Positions 34,737 through 47,580 of a DNA stretch of 64,000 nucleotides are shown one piece after another. The notes under the pieces are model-generated. The model was not told the origin of the DNA and ran no database searches. It was given only the letters and a program-made list of their open reading frames with translations. Where the stretch lies: assembly GCF_963678635.1 (NCBI RefSeq), contig NC_087062.1, positions 94,835,845 to 94,899,844 of the forward strand. The letters are read 5' to 3'. Source of the stretch: Symsagittifera roscoffensis (lineage: Eukaryota; Xenacoelomorpha; Acoela; Convolutidae). Each line of letters begins with the position of its first letter. Within the stretch, counting starts at the first letter, position 1. Position numbers and translations under genes: made by a program.

Positions 34737-35245
34737 ACAAGACTGCTCGTATCAGGGCGAAGCCCTGAATGTTCCGACTGACTTTTAAAGTTTTATGGAG
34801 CAGTAATAACATCAAAAAATTTAAAAAATCAAAATAAATTTAATTTTTTTTTCTTAAATTTGAAATTTTTTATGAAAATCTTCCCTTCACACGCCATATT
34901 AAGTACAAAAGGATAAATTTCGCTCCTTGTAACAAATCAATTATGGCAAACAAGCTTCTTTCAACCAATTTGGAACGATTTTAAGACGGGTTAAATCTCC
35001 GCTTACGCGTTAATAGCGCGAAATATATTGCGCGTTAATTGTCCCAAATTGGCCAAAATGGCAATTTTTAAACACCCATAACTTCACAAAAAATAATCAC
35101 ACTTGATATATCTTTCAAAATTGAAGCTCAGTCAACAATAGCTTTTAAAACATTCTGTCAAAAATGGCTAGTTAAAAAGTCGAAATTTGTCTCAAGAACC
35201 CTCCCAGCACAAATATTCCGTAACTTTCGTATCAAAGTCGGAACA
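34737..35245 (+). mobile_element. Helentron-like element, full length, forward (copy d)
   Basis: Begins acaagactgctcgtatcag and ends aagtcggaaca. Left hairpin intact; right hairpin lacks one base. The 43-bp spacer before it matches the host flank of the copy at 48303, so two insertions hit the same short host stretch in opposite orientations. Confidence 0.85.
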
Positions 35246-35648
35246 GTAATCAATACGCCTTTTCCAAGTTGCATCAAACGAATGACTTAACCGGAAAATT
35301 AGTCCTGCTCAGAAATTTTTCTAACTTGACTTGGGCAAGCTTATTGATCTGCTTCATACGTTTTTAATCTTTTTAAGGACGTTTTTGACGTACCATTCAT
35401 CGTTTTGACGGTGTTTTGTTTTCATATCATCTGATAATTGTAGATAATTAAAATAAAGATCACTTAAGCCAAGAGTTATATAACGCATTCAAAACAGTCT
35501 CTTAGAAGATGGAAGACATATCACTTTTATTTCCCATTAGGTTATGAATTTCTTGTGATTTTCTGGACTTATGAATTTCTATACTTTCTGGATGAATTTC
35601 TGAACAATTTATACGTGATTTTCATATAATAAAAAATTGTATCCTTAT

Positions 35649-36189
35649 TGTTCCGACTTTCGATACGAAAGTAACGGAATATTTGTGCTCGGGGTGGGTT
35701 TTTTTTCTTCAGACAAATTTCGACTTTTTAACCAGCCTTTTTTTACGGAATTTTTTTAAAATCATTCGAAAGCTATTGTTGTCCTGAGCTTAAATTTAAA
35801 AAAATATTTCACCTGTGATCATTTTTTGTTAAGTTTTGAGGGTTTAAAGATTGCCATTTTGGTCATTTTGACCATATTGGGACAATTAGCGCGCGGTATA
35901 TTTCGCGCTATTAACGCGTAAGCGGAGAGTTAATCCGTCTTAAAATTGTTCCAAATTGGTTGAAAGATGCTTATTTTCCATAATTGATTTGTTACAAGGA
36001 GCGAAATTTATTCTTTTCTACTTTATATGGCGTGTGGGGGGACGATTTTTATAAAAAATAGCAAATTTTAGAAACAAAAATTTTCATTTTGTTTTATTAC
36101 ATTTAATTTTTTAATGTTATTGCTGCTCCATAAATCCTTAAAAGGCAGTCGGAACATTCAGGGATCCGCCTTCATACGAGCAATCTTGT
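35649..36189 (-). mobile_element. Helentron-like element, reverse (copy e)
   Basis: Full length, with right hairpin intact and left hairpin damaged (cagggatccgccttc). It abuts copy f head to tail with no host DNA between. Confidence 0.85.
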
Positions 36190-36727
36190 TTTTCCGGTTT
36201 CGATACGAAAGTAACGGAATATTTGCGCTCGGGGTGGATTTTTTTTTCTTCAGACAAATTTCGACTTCTTAACTAGCCATTTTTGACAGAATTAATTTAT
36301 ATCATTCGAAAGGTATTGTTGTCATGAGCTCAAATTTGAAAAGACATTTCACTTGTGATCATTTTTTGTAAAGTTATGGGGGTTTAAGGATTGGCATTTT
36401 GGCCAATTTGGGACAATTAACGCGCGGTATATTTCGCGCTATTAACGCGTAAGAGGAGAGTTAATCCGACTTAGAAATCGTACCAAATTGGTTGAAAGAA
36501 GCTTATTTGCCACAATTGATTTGTTACAAGGAGCGAAAACTTTATTTTTGTACTTTTTATGGCGTGTGGGGGGATGATTTTCATTAAAAAATTCAAATTT
36601 TAGAAACAAAAATTAAAAATTTTCATTTTGTTTTATTACATTAAATTTTTTAATGTTATTACTGCTCCATAAACCTTAAAATGCAGTCGGAACATTCAAG
36701 GCTTCGCCCTGATACGAGCAGTCTTGT
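36190..36727 (-). mobile_element. Helentron-like element, reverse (copy f)
   Basis: Full length, adjoining copy e directly. Its first bases are altered (tttttccgg for tgttccgac). The left hairpin loses nothing; the far end is gcagtcttgt. Confidence 0.85.
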
Positions 36728-36770
36728 TGCACTTTGCATCTGAAATTTTCTCAATCATTGCCTAATTGTA

Positions 36771-37289
36771 ACAAGACTGCTCGTATCAGGGCGATGCCCT
36801 GAATGTTCCGACTGACTTTTAAGGTTTTATGGAGCAGTAGTAACATCAAAAAATTAAATATATCAAAATAAATTTAAAATTTTTTATTCTTAAATTTGAA
36901 ATTTTTTATTAAAATCTTCCCTTTACACGCCATATTAAGTACAAAAGGATAAATTTCGCTCCTTGTAACAAATCAATTATGGCAAATAAGCTTCTTTCAA
37001 CCAATTTGGAACGATTTTAAGTCGGGTTAAATCTCTGCTTACGCGTTAATAGCGCGAAATATACCGCGCGTTAATTGTCCCAAATTGGCCAAAATGGCAA
37101 TCTTTAAACCCCCATAACTTCACGAAAAATAATCACAGTTGATATTCTTTCCAAATTGAAGCTCAGGACAACAATAGCTTTTAAAACATTCTGTCAAAAT
37201 GGCTAGTTAAAAAGTCGAAATTTGTCTGAAGAACCCCCCCCCCCCCCCAGCACAAATATTCCGTAACTTTCGTATCGAAAGTCGGAACA
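36771..37289 (+). mobile_element. Helentron-like element, forward (copy g)
   Basis: Forms an inverted pair with copy f across the same 43-bp spacer as in the c/d pair. Right hairpin perfect; left hairpin with one change (cagggcgatgccctg). A C run at about 37237-37249 replaces the usual A-rich stretch. Confidence 0.85.
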
Positions 37290-37694
37290 GTAATCAATAC
37301 GCCTTTTCCAAATTGCATCAAACGAATGACTTAACCGGAAAATTAGTCCTTGCTCAGAAATTTTTCTAACTTGACTTGGGCAAGCTCATTGATCTGCTTC
37401 ATGCGTTCTTAATCTTTATAAGGACGTTTTTGACGTGTAATTCATCATTTTGACGGTGTTTTTTTTTCATATCATCTGATAATTGTAGATAATTGAAATA
37501 AAGATCACTTAAGCCAAGAGTTATATAACGCATTCAAAACAGTCTGTTAGAAGATGGAAGACATATCACTTTGAATTTCCCATTAGGTTATGAATTTCTT
37601 GTGATTTTCTGGACTTATGAATTTCTATACTTTCTGGATGAATTTCTGAACAATTTATACGTGATTTTCATATAATAAAAAATTGTATCCTTAT

Positions 37695-38244
37695 TGTTCC
37701 GACTTTCGATACGAAAGTAACGGAATATTTGTGCTCGGGGTGGGTTTTTTTTCTTCAGACAAATTTCGACTTTTTAACCAGCCTTTTTTTACGGAATTTT
37801 TTTAAAATCATTCGAAAGCTATTGTTGTCCTGAGCTTAAATTTAAAAAAATATTTCACCTGTGATCATTTTTTGTTAAGTTTTGAGGGTTTAAAGATTGC
37901 CATTTTGGTCATTTTGGCCAATTTGGGACAATTAACGCGCGGTATAATTCGCGCTATTAACGCGTAAGCGGAGATTTAATCCGTCTTAGAAGTCGTTCCA
38001 AAATGGTTGAAAGAAGCTTATTTGCCATATTTGATTTGTTACAAGGAGCGAAATCTATTGTTTTGTACTGTATATGGCGTGTGGGGGGATGATTTTCATA
38101 GAAAAATTTTCAAATTTTGGATTTTTTTTTTCTCATTTTATTTCATTTAATTTAATTCATTACTTTGTTTATGTTATTACTGCTCCATATACGTTAAAAG
38201 GCAGTCGGAACTTTCAGGCTTCGCCCTGATACGAGCAGTCTTGT
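37695..38244 (-). mobile_element. Helentron-like element, reverse (copy h)
   Basis: Full length. The right hairpin is perfect and the left one nearly so. Its second half, with the following 120 bp, is duplicated again at 38385-38775. Confidence 0.85.
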
Positions 38245-38775
38245 TTAAAGATTATTCACAACCGATACAAAAATAACTCGTACACCGATTGAACAACATG
38301 AAATTCGAAGTACTTAGTAATGTGATCGTAGTTCCTCCCGACAAAAACTTTTCGGGAAATTTTTTTGGAATTTTCCGTCTTAGAAATCCGTCTTAGAAAT
38401 CGTTCCAAAATGGTTGAAAGAAGCTTATTTGCCATATTTGATTTGTTACAAGGAGCGAAATCTATTGTTTTGTACTTTATATGGCGTGTGGGGGGATGAT
38501 TTTCATAGAAAAATTTTCAAATTTTGGAATTTTTTTTTCTCATTTTATTTCATTTAATTTAATTCATTACTTTGTTTATGTTATTACTGCTCCATATACG
38601 TTAAAAGGCAGTCGGAACTTTCAGGCTTCGCCCTGATACGAGCAGTCTTGTTTAAAGATTATTCACAACCGATACAAAAATAACTCGTACACCGATTGAA
38701 CAACATGAAATTCGAAGTACTTAGTAATGTGATCGTAGTTCCTCCCGACAAAAACTTTTCGGGAAATTTTTTTGA
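37981..38775. repeat. 407-bp tandem duplication of an element end and its flank
   Basis: The sequence from ccgtcttagaa through the end of copy h and about 120 bp of flank (to ttcgggaaatttttttg) appears at 37981-38370 and again at about 38388-38775. For example, tctattgttttgtact is at 38054 and 38461. The second copy of the element end spans 38388-38651. Confidence 0.85.
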
Positions 38776-40586
38776 GATAAGAATATTTTGCCCAAACTTG
38801 GCTTTGGGCCGCACCCATAAGGGAATAAACCATAGAAATTTACAGGAACAGTGATAAGCAGCATACTTGAAAGATGTGACCGTGTATATCGAAAACAGAC
38901 TATGAAAACAGACTAAACGTACACTCTCCCTTGAAGATGTTTTTGAAAGTTTCTTTTGTTGACCATCTGCACAAAACACGTTCTTGATTGAAAGATGAAA
39001 TGAAACATCTTGCATACAAATGGATCATAAAATAACCCAGTGTACAAGTATTTTTCAGCAACTTTTTTTGAACTACGCCTGAAGTTCTGGTTAGCTGAAA
39101 ATATTGTGTTGTATTGGATATTTGTACAATTTTGATCAAAGTTGACCAAGTGGTTTTCGAGTTATTTTAAGTGGGATCTTATTTGGGACACTCAATAGAA
39201 AATCGGATCTTGTTATCTATTTGAATCTCAGAAATTAAATCTTTATCGTTCAACATTTATTTTGAACTTTTTAAAACAATTTCCGGTTAAAACACTTCAG
39301 GTTTTCTAATTTTGGATGATAAAAATGGCAGTCAAATCGAAATGAACAAAAGAAAATGAAAGTAAAATCTTTTTTAGTCTATATGAAGATATATTTACAG
39401 TTTGTACGAAAACGGTTATCAAAACTAATACAAGCAGAGACGGATTTAAGGTGGGCGGGGGTTGGTTGGATGCCCCAAACTTCAGGGATTTGACTGTCTG
39501 ACTTCCCAAAAGGTCCTACCAGTAACTCTAGTTTACGACTCCCATTTTCGGTCGACCAACCTGAAAATGTTTCTGAAAGCGCTTTCGACGCCATTATATT
39601 CGAATTTTGAAGGAGAGTGGTTACAGAACAGGTCGACAAAAAACAGGTTGACAAAATTTTTTATTTTGTTTTGAAAATCTACTCTCAAAAATCCTAAAAT
39701 CACCCGTGAATAAAGGCATAATGAAATTAATTAACAATGTCCGAAAATTGAAGTTTGATCGAAAAATATGGAAAACGATTTTCAATGATTTTTTGAAAAC
39801 AGTTATTGAAAATAATGGCCAATTCTCTAACATATTCTGTTTTCAGATGTTTGGACGTTTTGTCAGCCTCTGAAATGTCTAAAACCGATCCTAGAGCTCC
39901 AGTAGAAGCTATTCTTGAGAAAAAGTGTTGAGAGGGTAGAGTTGAGTCAAACTCATATTTGTCGCAGTGTTGTTAGACTCAAACTTGTACTAATTTTAAT
40001 TAGGTTTTGTAGTGCTGGCAAAGCATTATTTCGGTAAACTTGAAACGGTAGCCTTGTTTCCCCTGTTTCCCCTGCTTCCATTGCATTAAGAAAGTTTTTT
40101 TTATCAAAAATTTTGAGCATTCGAAAATTATCAATTGGTCTTTGTTTCTGGAAAATTATATTCGTGCAATTAAGAAGTGATCTATGATCGTGAAAGTGTT
40201 AGATGTACTAGGTTTTATGCGTAGCAAATTATTCTGCACTCAAATTGATTCCAAAATGATTAGGTACAAGCTGATGGGTCATAATAGTCACTCAAATCAA
40301 TAATTGACACGAAGTTTTTGATAGTGATTCAAAAATTGCAAATGTTAGTTTACGAAAAATCAATCGAGAACAACTTAAATGTAGTCAATATGATTTGATC
40401 AATTGACTCGTGCAGCGATTTGATTCGACGCGGAAAAATAGAATTAGAAAAGTCAACGCTTATAAATTTTGAAAAAAAAAACATAGGTTGTAAAGGACTG
40501 ACTGAACATTCAGGGTGTTTTCTTGATTCGATTAGTTTTGTTTATTTGGTGTTTTGCAAGACTTGAATGATCTAGGACAAAATAAA
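38776..40586. other. No recognisable gene
   Basis: AT-rich. Several short overlapping ORFs (38659-39015, 38913-39149, 39379-39654, 39621-39833) on opposite strands resemble no family. The stretch 39425-39640 matches 56753-56960 and is listed separately. Confidence 0.5.
39425..39640 (+). repeat. Dispersed repeat related to 56753-56960
   Basis: Shares with 56753-56960, in the same order, cggattta-aggtgggcgg, cagggattygac, aaaggtcct, gttctgaaagcgc/gttctagaggcgc and a tatattmgaattttga-like end. It is more diverged than the 56.7-kb copy. Confidence 0.6.
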
Positions 40587-41088
40587 ATGAGACTGCTCAT
40601 ACCAGGGTAAAGACCTGAATGTTCTGAGTGACTTTCTAGATATTGAGTACTAGTAACATGAAAAAAAAATGTAATAAAAATAAAATGAAGTTAAAAAAAA
40701 CTTGAGATTTTTTTTGTAAAAATCATCCCCCCACACACCATGTAAAGTACCAAGTAATAAACTTCGCTCCTAGTACCAAATCAGTTATGGGAAATAGGCT
40801 TTCTTCAACGGATTTGGAACAACTTTTAAAACTGATTTAAAGTCCTCTTACGCGTTAAAAGCGCGAAATATAGCGCGCGGTAATTGTAGTTCTTTAACCC
40901 CCATAAATTTACAAAAAAAGATCAAAGGTGAAAATTTTTTTCAATCTTAGGCTCAAGACAACAATACTTTTTGAACAATTTTTAAAAATTCCGTCAAACA
41001 TGGCTAGTAAAAAGTCGAATTTTGTCTGAATAAAAAAAAATGACTCGAGCACAAATATTCCGTTACTTTCTTTACGAAAGTCAGAACA
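40587..41088 (+). mobile_element. Helentron-like element, diverged (copy j)
   Basis: Full-length layout from gagactgctcataccagg to agtcagaacaa, with both hairpins decayed (ctttctttacgaaag). It is among the oldest copies by eye. The CpG-bearing core (cttacgcgttaaaagcgcg) is still readable. Confidence 0.75.
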
Positions 41089-41520
41089 ATAATTTTCGTT
41101 ACGAAACACTGAACATTGATAAAAATGAATAACGAACCTTTGTAAAGTATCACAGTTTCAAGAAAAGCAGTACAGTATTCTAATGCTTGAAATTTTTGTC
41201 TGCTTTCTTGCTTCGCTATTATAAACCGAAATGAATCGGAAAAATGGCTTTTTTTTCTATTCGTGATTTTATCTATTCTAGGGCTCCACAAACACAAAAG
41301 CCCGAATTCATAACCACCTGAAATTAAGAAAATGGTAAATCTGCGGGTCGAGATGTTTGTTGACGATGCTTGTTGAGATTATATCAAACTCGTTTGTCTT
41401 TGACAAGTTTACTCTTAGCAAACATTACTTCTGTATTATAACATACACAAGGCACCAAAAGAAGAATCAGTTGATTTGCTTAGTGTTCTGCCAAAATTGA
41501 GGTGTCTATAACAAAATAAA

Positions 41521-42039
41521 ACAAGACTGCTCGCATCAGGGCAAAGTCTTGAATGTTCCGACTGTCTTTTAGGGTATGAAGCAGTGATAACATGAAAAAA
41601 TTAAATGTAATAAAAATAAAATTATATTCGAAAAAAAATTAATTGAGATTTTTTTTGAATCATCCCCCCCACACGCTATATAAAGTACAAATGATAAATT
41701 TTGCTGCTAGTAACAAATCAATCATGGCAAATAAACTTCCTTCAACCATTTTGAAACGATTTCTAAGACGGATTAAATGTCCGCTTACGCGTTAAAAGCG
41801 CAAAATGTATCGCGCGATAATTGTACCAAATCGGCCAAAATGGCAATTTGAAACCCATAACATTACAAAAATGATAACAGGTGAAATTTTTTTTCAGATT
41901 TAAGCTCAAGCAACAATATTTTTGAATAATATAAAATAATTCCGCCAAATATGGCTAGTTGAAAAATCAAAAATTGTCTGAAGAAAAAAAAGCACCCGAG
42001 CACAAAAACTCCGTTACTTGCGCTACAAAAGCCGGAACA
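41521..42039 (+). mobile_element. Helentron-like element, diverged (copy k)
   Basis: Layout as in copy j. Left hairpin cagggcaaagtcttg and right hairpin cttgcgctacaaaag are both degraded. It is part of a tandem duplication with copy j. Confidence 0.75.
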
Positions 42040-45000
42040 ATAGTTTTTGTTGCAAAACTCTGAACAATGGCAAAAATGAATAACGAACTTTTGTAAGTTA
42101 TCACAGTTCCAAGAAAAATAGCACATTATTCTAATTCTTGAAACTTATGTCTACTTTCCTACTTCACTATTATAAATCGAAATGAATGGCTTTCTCTTTA
42201 TTATCATTTCATAGAAAAATGTTTTTGACTTAATCCATTCTAGGGCTTCTCAAAAATAATTGCCCGAAATCAAAACTGCCTAAAGTTTCAAAAATGGGTT
42301 TTCTGCGGTTCGAGATCTTTGTTGACGATGCTTGTTGAGATTATATCGAATGTGTTAGTCTTTTGGCAAATTTACTCTTAGCAAAAATCACTTCTTTAAA
42401 ATAACGGATACAAGGAAGGCACTAAAAAAAGAATCAGTTGGTTTGCTTAAACTCATTTTAGTTCACAATAGAAACAGTTGATCATATTTTCAGCCTTCAA
42501 TTCTCATTGAGGAAAACTTAGCAAAAGGTTTCTTGCTTGTTAATTTTTTGTCAAAAACAAGTAGAAAAAATAGAGGAAGTGCAACAAGGCTGAAAAACAA
42601 AACACGAAAATTAACTATAATAGATAATGAAACTTTTTAAAAAATATATATTGAGGTTTTTTGTGAAAATAACCGCCCGCGTGTCATATCAAGTACAAAG
42701 TGACAGGTCACTATCTATTTTCAAACTTTTGATCTGTCACTTAATTAGTATCGCTTTTACATTTACACTAAACCTCCTGGACATTTTGCCGATCTCTGAT
42801 AAGCAAATAAACACATCTTAAACGTAGTAGTTATGACACCTCTAGCTCCTGGTGAGTAGATGGGTGAATAGGAGCTCGGATGGGAGCAGAAACAAAACAA
42901 GCTATTAATTGAAAATAATGCTGGAAAAATTAATTTCATTTGGTGTAAGAAAAAAGAAAATTTTTTATTTTGTGAAAAACTCATTGGATTCTCTATCAAT
43001 TCAATTGGCTGCGAAAAATTTCTATAATATTTTAGAAAACTATACAAGTCCATGTTCATTATTATTCTCCCGTTGTTCAACTAAAATTAAACGGAATGCA
43101 TTTTTTCGCTGAAATTTTAATATTTGCAAACAACAACTCAAACAAATCGGGTTACTGGTAAAATAACTGGGAAGTTAGAAAACTAAAAAACATCGAGAGG
43201 AACAACATGAGTTTTCAACAACATGAACAATTTGCAATAATTGATTCACTGATCAATTAAAAGTTGAACTTTTGATATCCAAACATTAAAATTCAATTTC
43301 AGATAGATGATGTTTGAGAATTTTGAATTTCTTTAGCGAAAAGATTATCAAAACGCGATTCAAAACCTGTCAATTGGGCTAGATTATCAAGAGCATGAAA
43401 ACACGCCAAAACGTTCTTCTGCTAAACTTACTTTTGAAGATGTACTATCAATCAATCGAAATCAACTTTAAACAGTATTGCTTTTTTCAGCATTCAATTA
43501 CACAAACTTTAAAATGTTTGTTTACTGAAAATAGGCTATCAATTAGCAAATGCAAAACATTTTTCTGTAGTGAGGCAAAAAGAAAATCAATTTTTTAAAC
43601 AAAATATATAACAAAACAGAAAATTACCAAACATGATTAAAAGTTGTTTTGAGAAAACTTGAAAATATTGAGAAACTGCGCGTAGCCGTTAAAATTTAGA
43701 GAGATTTCATGAGTGATTGAGGGACGACTAATTATAAGTAATGAAAAATTTGGTACAAGCAACCCAATTTTAATTCAGGTTAGATGATGTTTAAAGTCGA
43801 AACCTCGACCCGGGCTAAGTAATTCTCGAGACGATTGACTACTTCAAAATTAAAAGCAAGTTCACTTAGCTATGGTTATAGTCAACTCGTGGTTCAAAGG
43901 CATACAAAAATGTTTGCTGAAAACAAATATAGATTCCCGGAATGGTCTCGCAGTGCAAATCAGTGCTACTTCAGTAATGTTCGAGTGAAATTGCAGTACT
44001 GCAGCCTACTCTGTACAGTGCGACTGTATCTTTGCTCAGAGATTGAGTCAGAGATAAACATCCAAGTACAGTTTTTTTTGCTGTAGTTGAGCTGTTTTTG
44101 AACCTAATTTTGGATCAATTGAATAATTATTAAAGCAGAGAAACTTTTTTGGTATGAACATGCGCACGCAAAATTATGCAACTACCTAGATTCAAACTTT
44201 CGGCTTGTCACTGTCACTTTTTTTTTTTACTAAAGACAGTTATAACCTATACTTCAAACCTCCTGGTCTCTTAGGCAATTATAAGGCAATCTCTGATAAG
44301 AAAATGAATACATTTCAAATGCAGCAACAGCTTGTGCACCTCTAACTCATAGAGGGGAGGTGTTAGGGTTTTTTAGTGGACAGGGTCCGGGTAGAAGCAG
44401 GAGCAAAATCGAAAAAGAAACTTAACTTAAGTTTAAAACATTAATTTCAACCAAACTCGAACATTTTCCATTTTTTCAACCCTTCTCCCACCCATGTGTA
44501 TTTACTGACCCCGTTAATTGCGTTGAGTAACAACATATTTTTTTTTCAAACAAATTTTATCAAGTTTTTATTTAGCAAATGCATATTCAAGCGAATAACA
44601 AAACTCTAGAAAAATTTAGAAAACTGATTTAATTCTCTATCAATTCAATTGGCGAAAAACAATTCTAAAAAATCTTAAAACGCTGTACATGTCGGCTCGT
44701 TTTTACACCCGTTATTCAACTAAAGTTGAGTGATTAAAGTTGAGTAAAATTGAATATACTGACAACCAAAATTTTGTGGAAGTTTTTTTTTTTCAAACAA
44801 AAACTCAAGCAATTAGGGTTGCTGGTCAAATAATAAAGAGATTCCAAAGCCAAAAAAAAAAACAGAAAAAGGTCAACATGGAATGCTTCAAAGATCAAAC
44901 AGAGGTTGAAGTTTTGATATCCCAAAACGTTTATTTCATTTGTTTGAGATTTTTGTTTCTTTTAGCAAAGAGATTTTCAAAAAGATAACCAAGAGCTGTC

Positions 45001-45805
45001 GATTGAGCTTGTTTAGCATAGGCAAAAACCCAGGCAACAAAAAATTTTCCGTCCTTGCAAAAACCTTTTTAGCAAAAACTTGTCTTGAATATTTACCATT
45101 GAACAATTGAAATCAACTTTAATCAGTATTGTTTTTTTTCAGCTGTCAATTACACCCTACACGAGGTTAAAACTGATAAGATTGTAATAATAAGCTAATA
45201 AAAAGCAAAGGCAACACATTTGTCTGCAGTTAGGCATCAAAAAATGGTTTTCTTTTTTACAAAACATAAAACAAACAAAAAAATTCAGCCATACTGTTGC
45301 AAAATCACACTTTTTTTTGGAAAAAAGAAACAAATTAGTTTATTTTTCACCATAGATTGATAGTTAGTTTGTAGAGCAAGCCATTTTCTAATTTTAAGGT
45401 TTCTGTAGACTTTTGGTCGTTTAATATACGTCGCTAACAATGAAACTTTTTTTATGTTGTCGAAATTATGTTATGGAAAGCTAATTTCTTCATAAATCTT
45501 GGTTCCTTTAGTCGAAAACCACAATGAACATTATGTAATGGTTTCTCAATTTGACGCACATTCGTGCATTTTCCCAGAGGAGAGTAAAAGTTTTCATTTC
45601 TTGCTTTCGTTGACATTTTAGGGTATCATCAAGTTTTTTGCTGACAAATCACGTTTAACTATTCAATCAAACCATTTTGCTCCCATTCCAGTCCACTCTA
45701 AAGAAATCGAGCGTTATAAAATCATTTTTTATGGTCTAATGCAGCAAAGACGTGGTAAAAATTTGAACATTTCGTATGGCAGATAATTGTTGTCACTGCG
45801 GTTTT

Positions 45806-46130
45806 GTTGCGTTCATTTCATTTTAAATGAAAATCATTCGCTTCCATTGCCTTGCGCTTAGTAATTATTGGATGTCTAATTGTCAAGTATATTGAACTGG
45901 TATTCATTTCAAAACTACCAGTTAATGGATATTAATTGTTTCTGAGAAAATTATATTTGATTTCAAGCAGTCGTTGTTTAATGTGATGAAAACTGTAATG
46001 TGACCAAATATAAGTGTTTACTCGTTTTTTTTTACAGATGAGTTGCGCAAAATCTTTATCAGCAAACTGAGAATGATATCTTTCTGATTGAATTTTAATT
46101 CTATTCTTTGATTTGACACTTGTTGGGACC
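45806..46130. repeat. 325-bp direct repeat flanking the hAT element (left)
   Basis: From gttgcgttcatttcatttt to cttgttgggacc. It is repeated at the same length at 47256-47580, an offset of exactly 1450. In the paralogous segment (about 53259-53583) it occurs once, without the hAT element. Confidence 0.9.
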
Positions 46131-47255
46131 TTTGACTTTTGGCAATAAAATATTGTTTTTTTTTCACATTTGCAATATAATATTGCAATATATTGCAATA
46201 CTTCCGAGAAGAAAAATGCAAGAAACAATGAATTGGAAACAACTATTAAAAATTATTTTTGTCAACACATTCTTTCACGGTATTAATGTCCCAAAATTTA
46301 TGATTGTAGTGAAGAAAAAGTTGCATTTCCAGATTAGCAGGCAGCATACTTTTCCGATAACATTATAAGCATAACCAGCTTTGCTGAAAAATCTTTCGGG
46401 AATATTAGAAGTCGGAGTAATAAATTCCGTTCTCATGAATCTGCAACTGGTCGACAACTGAAATTTTTATTTTTTGAGAGCATCTCTGGAAGTCTGGAAG
46501 CGACTTTTTCTTCTACTCTTTTTGCAATGCATTCCATGTACTTTTTTAGAGAGTTAACTGAAATTTCTGGTAAATTCGATTATTTTCGGGTACAAACCTC
46601 TTCAACGAAACTGAATGGCTTCAGATGTGTTGAAACCCAATCAACCCATCCATGAATCTTCTTGGTTTTCTCGGAATGACCTGATATTGTTCGATAGAAA
46701 TTGGTAATATTCTGCTGGTTTGGGTTTCCATCTAAAAGGGTTTCTTTTAGCAGTTTGTATTCTTCTTGATGTGAATGCTCAATGTGATCAATCAAGTTTT
46801 GCCATCCCGATTTGTCTTTGCGAGTTCTTGTATTCCCACATTTACATTCATATCTGTCGTTCTCACAAAGCAGAAGACAATAAAATTTAAGACCAATTTC
46901 CTTATTTGATCTGTAGTTAAATTTAGCTGTCATTTTGATGTGAACCATAAAATATGTACTCGAATATGTACTTAGACACGTGTAATATGTGCGGTTTGCA
47001 ACGTTAGCCAATTGCATTCGAGCTAACCAGACAAGCAGTCGCCACGCAATTATGCCGTGCCGGCTATAAATGGCGGGAAAATTACGTGCATTTAACCTAA
47101 ACGCTGCTTTATTAATCAATTTAAATATTGCAAAATATTGCAATATATTGCAGTATAAATATCGATATATTGCTTATGATAATTGTTCAAAATAGAATAT
47201 TGCAATATACATTTTGCAATATATTGCAATAGCAATAGTATTTTGATGGGCCCTG
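46131..47255 (-). mobile_element. Internally deleted hAT element
   Basis: The right end, read inward on the minus strand, is cagggcccatcaaaatacta, a good hAT-type terminus. Both subterminal regions are packed with attgcaatatattgcaa motifs (46165-46205 and 47120-47235), a usual feature of transposase binding. The left end is truncated or altered at the junction with host gggacc. The transposase inside lacks its middle. No 8-bp target duplication is visible, because the element is instead bounded by 325-bp direct repeats. Confidence 0.75.
46250..47143 (-). pseudogene. hAT transposase: BED finger and dimerisation domain, middle missing
   Basis: The 187-residue frame at 46580-47143 has a BED-type finger (YECKCGNTRTR...NLIDHIEHSH) and the following hAT motif WVDWVSTHLKPFSFVEEV. 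The sequence then continues past a stop at 46580 with KKYMECIAKRVEEKVASRLP (about 46490-46560), another hAT-conserved helix. Next it jumps to the C-terminal dimerisation region: NIPERFFSKAGYAY, and in the adjacent frame KSMLPANLEMQLFLHYN. The RNase H-like catalytic core that belongs between them is absent. The real start is probably the internal Met before TAKFNYRSNKE. This is a non-autonomous derivative. Confidence 0.75.
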
Positions 47256-47580
47256 GTTGCGCTCATTTCATTTTAAATGAACATCATTCGCTTCCATTGC
47301 CCTGCGCTTAGTAATTATTGGTCGTCTCATTGTCAAGTATATTGAACTGGTATTCATTTCAAAACTACCAGTTAATGGATATTAATTGTTTCTGAGAAAA
47401 TTATATTTGATTTCAAGCAGTCGTTGTTTAATGTGATGAAAACTGTAATGTGACCAAATATAAGTGTTTACTCGTTTTTTTTTACAGATGAGTTAGACAA
47501 AATCTTTATCAGCAAACTGAGGATGATGTCTTTCTGATTGGATTTTAATTCTATTCTTTGATTTGACACTTGTTGGGACC
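47256..47580. repeat. 325-bp direct repeat flanking the hAT element (right)
   Basis: Second copy of 45806-46130, with few differences. After it the host sequence carries on as aatgggaattttgg, as in the paralogous copy (aatggggcag). Confidence 0.9.

Larger units (their letters stand above)
34162..38244. repeat. Tandem duplication of a 2.03-kb block of inverted elements
   Basis: Block 34162-36189 (copy c, spacer, copy d, 403 bp of host DNA, copy e) is repeated as 36190-38244 (copy f, spacer, copy g, 405 bp, copy h) with high identity, including the host stretch that begins taatcaatacgcc. The duplication therefore happened after the elements had inserted. Confidence 0.85.
40587..42460. repeat. 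Tandem duplication (about 950-bp units) of element plus flank
   Basis: Each unit is a Helentron-like copy followed by about 420 bp of shared flank, seen for example as tgacgatgcttgttgagatt at 41361 and 42323 and agaatcagttg nearby. The units are diverged, so this duplication is older than the one at 34-38 kb. Confidence 0.75.

Noticed and set aside
45806-47580. 325-bp repeats as LTRs of a retroelement
   Set aside because: The inside encodes a hAT transposase, the repeats lack TG...CA ends, and the same sequence exists once without the insert in the paralog.
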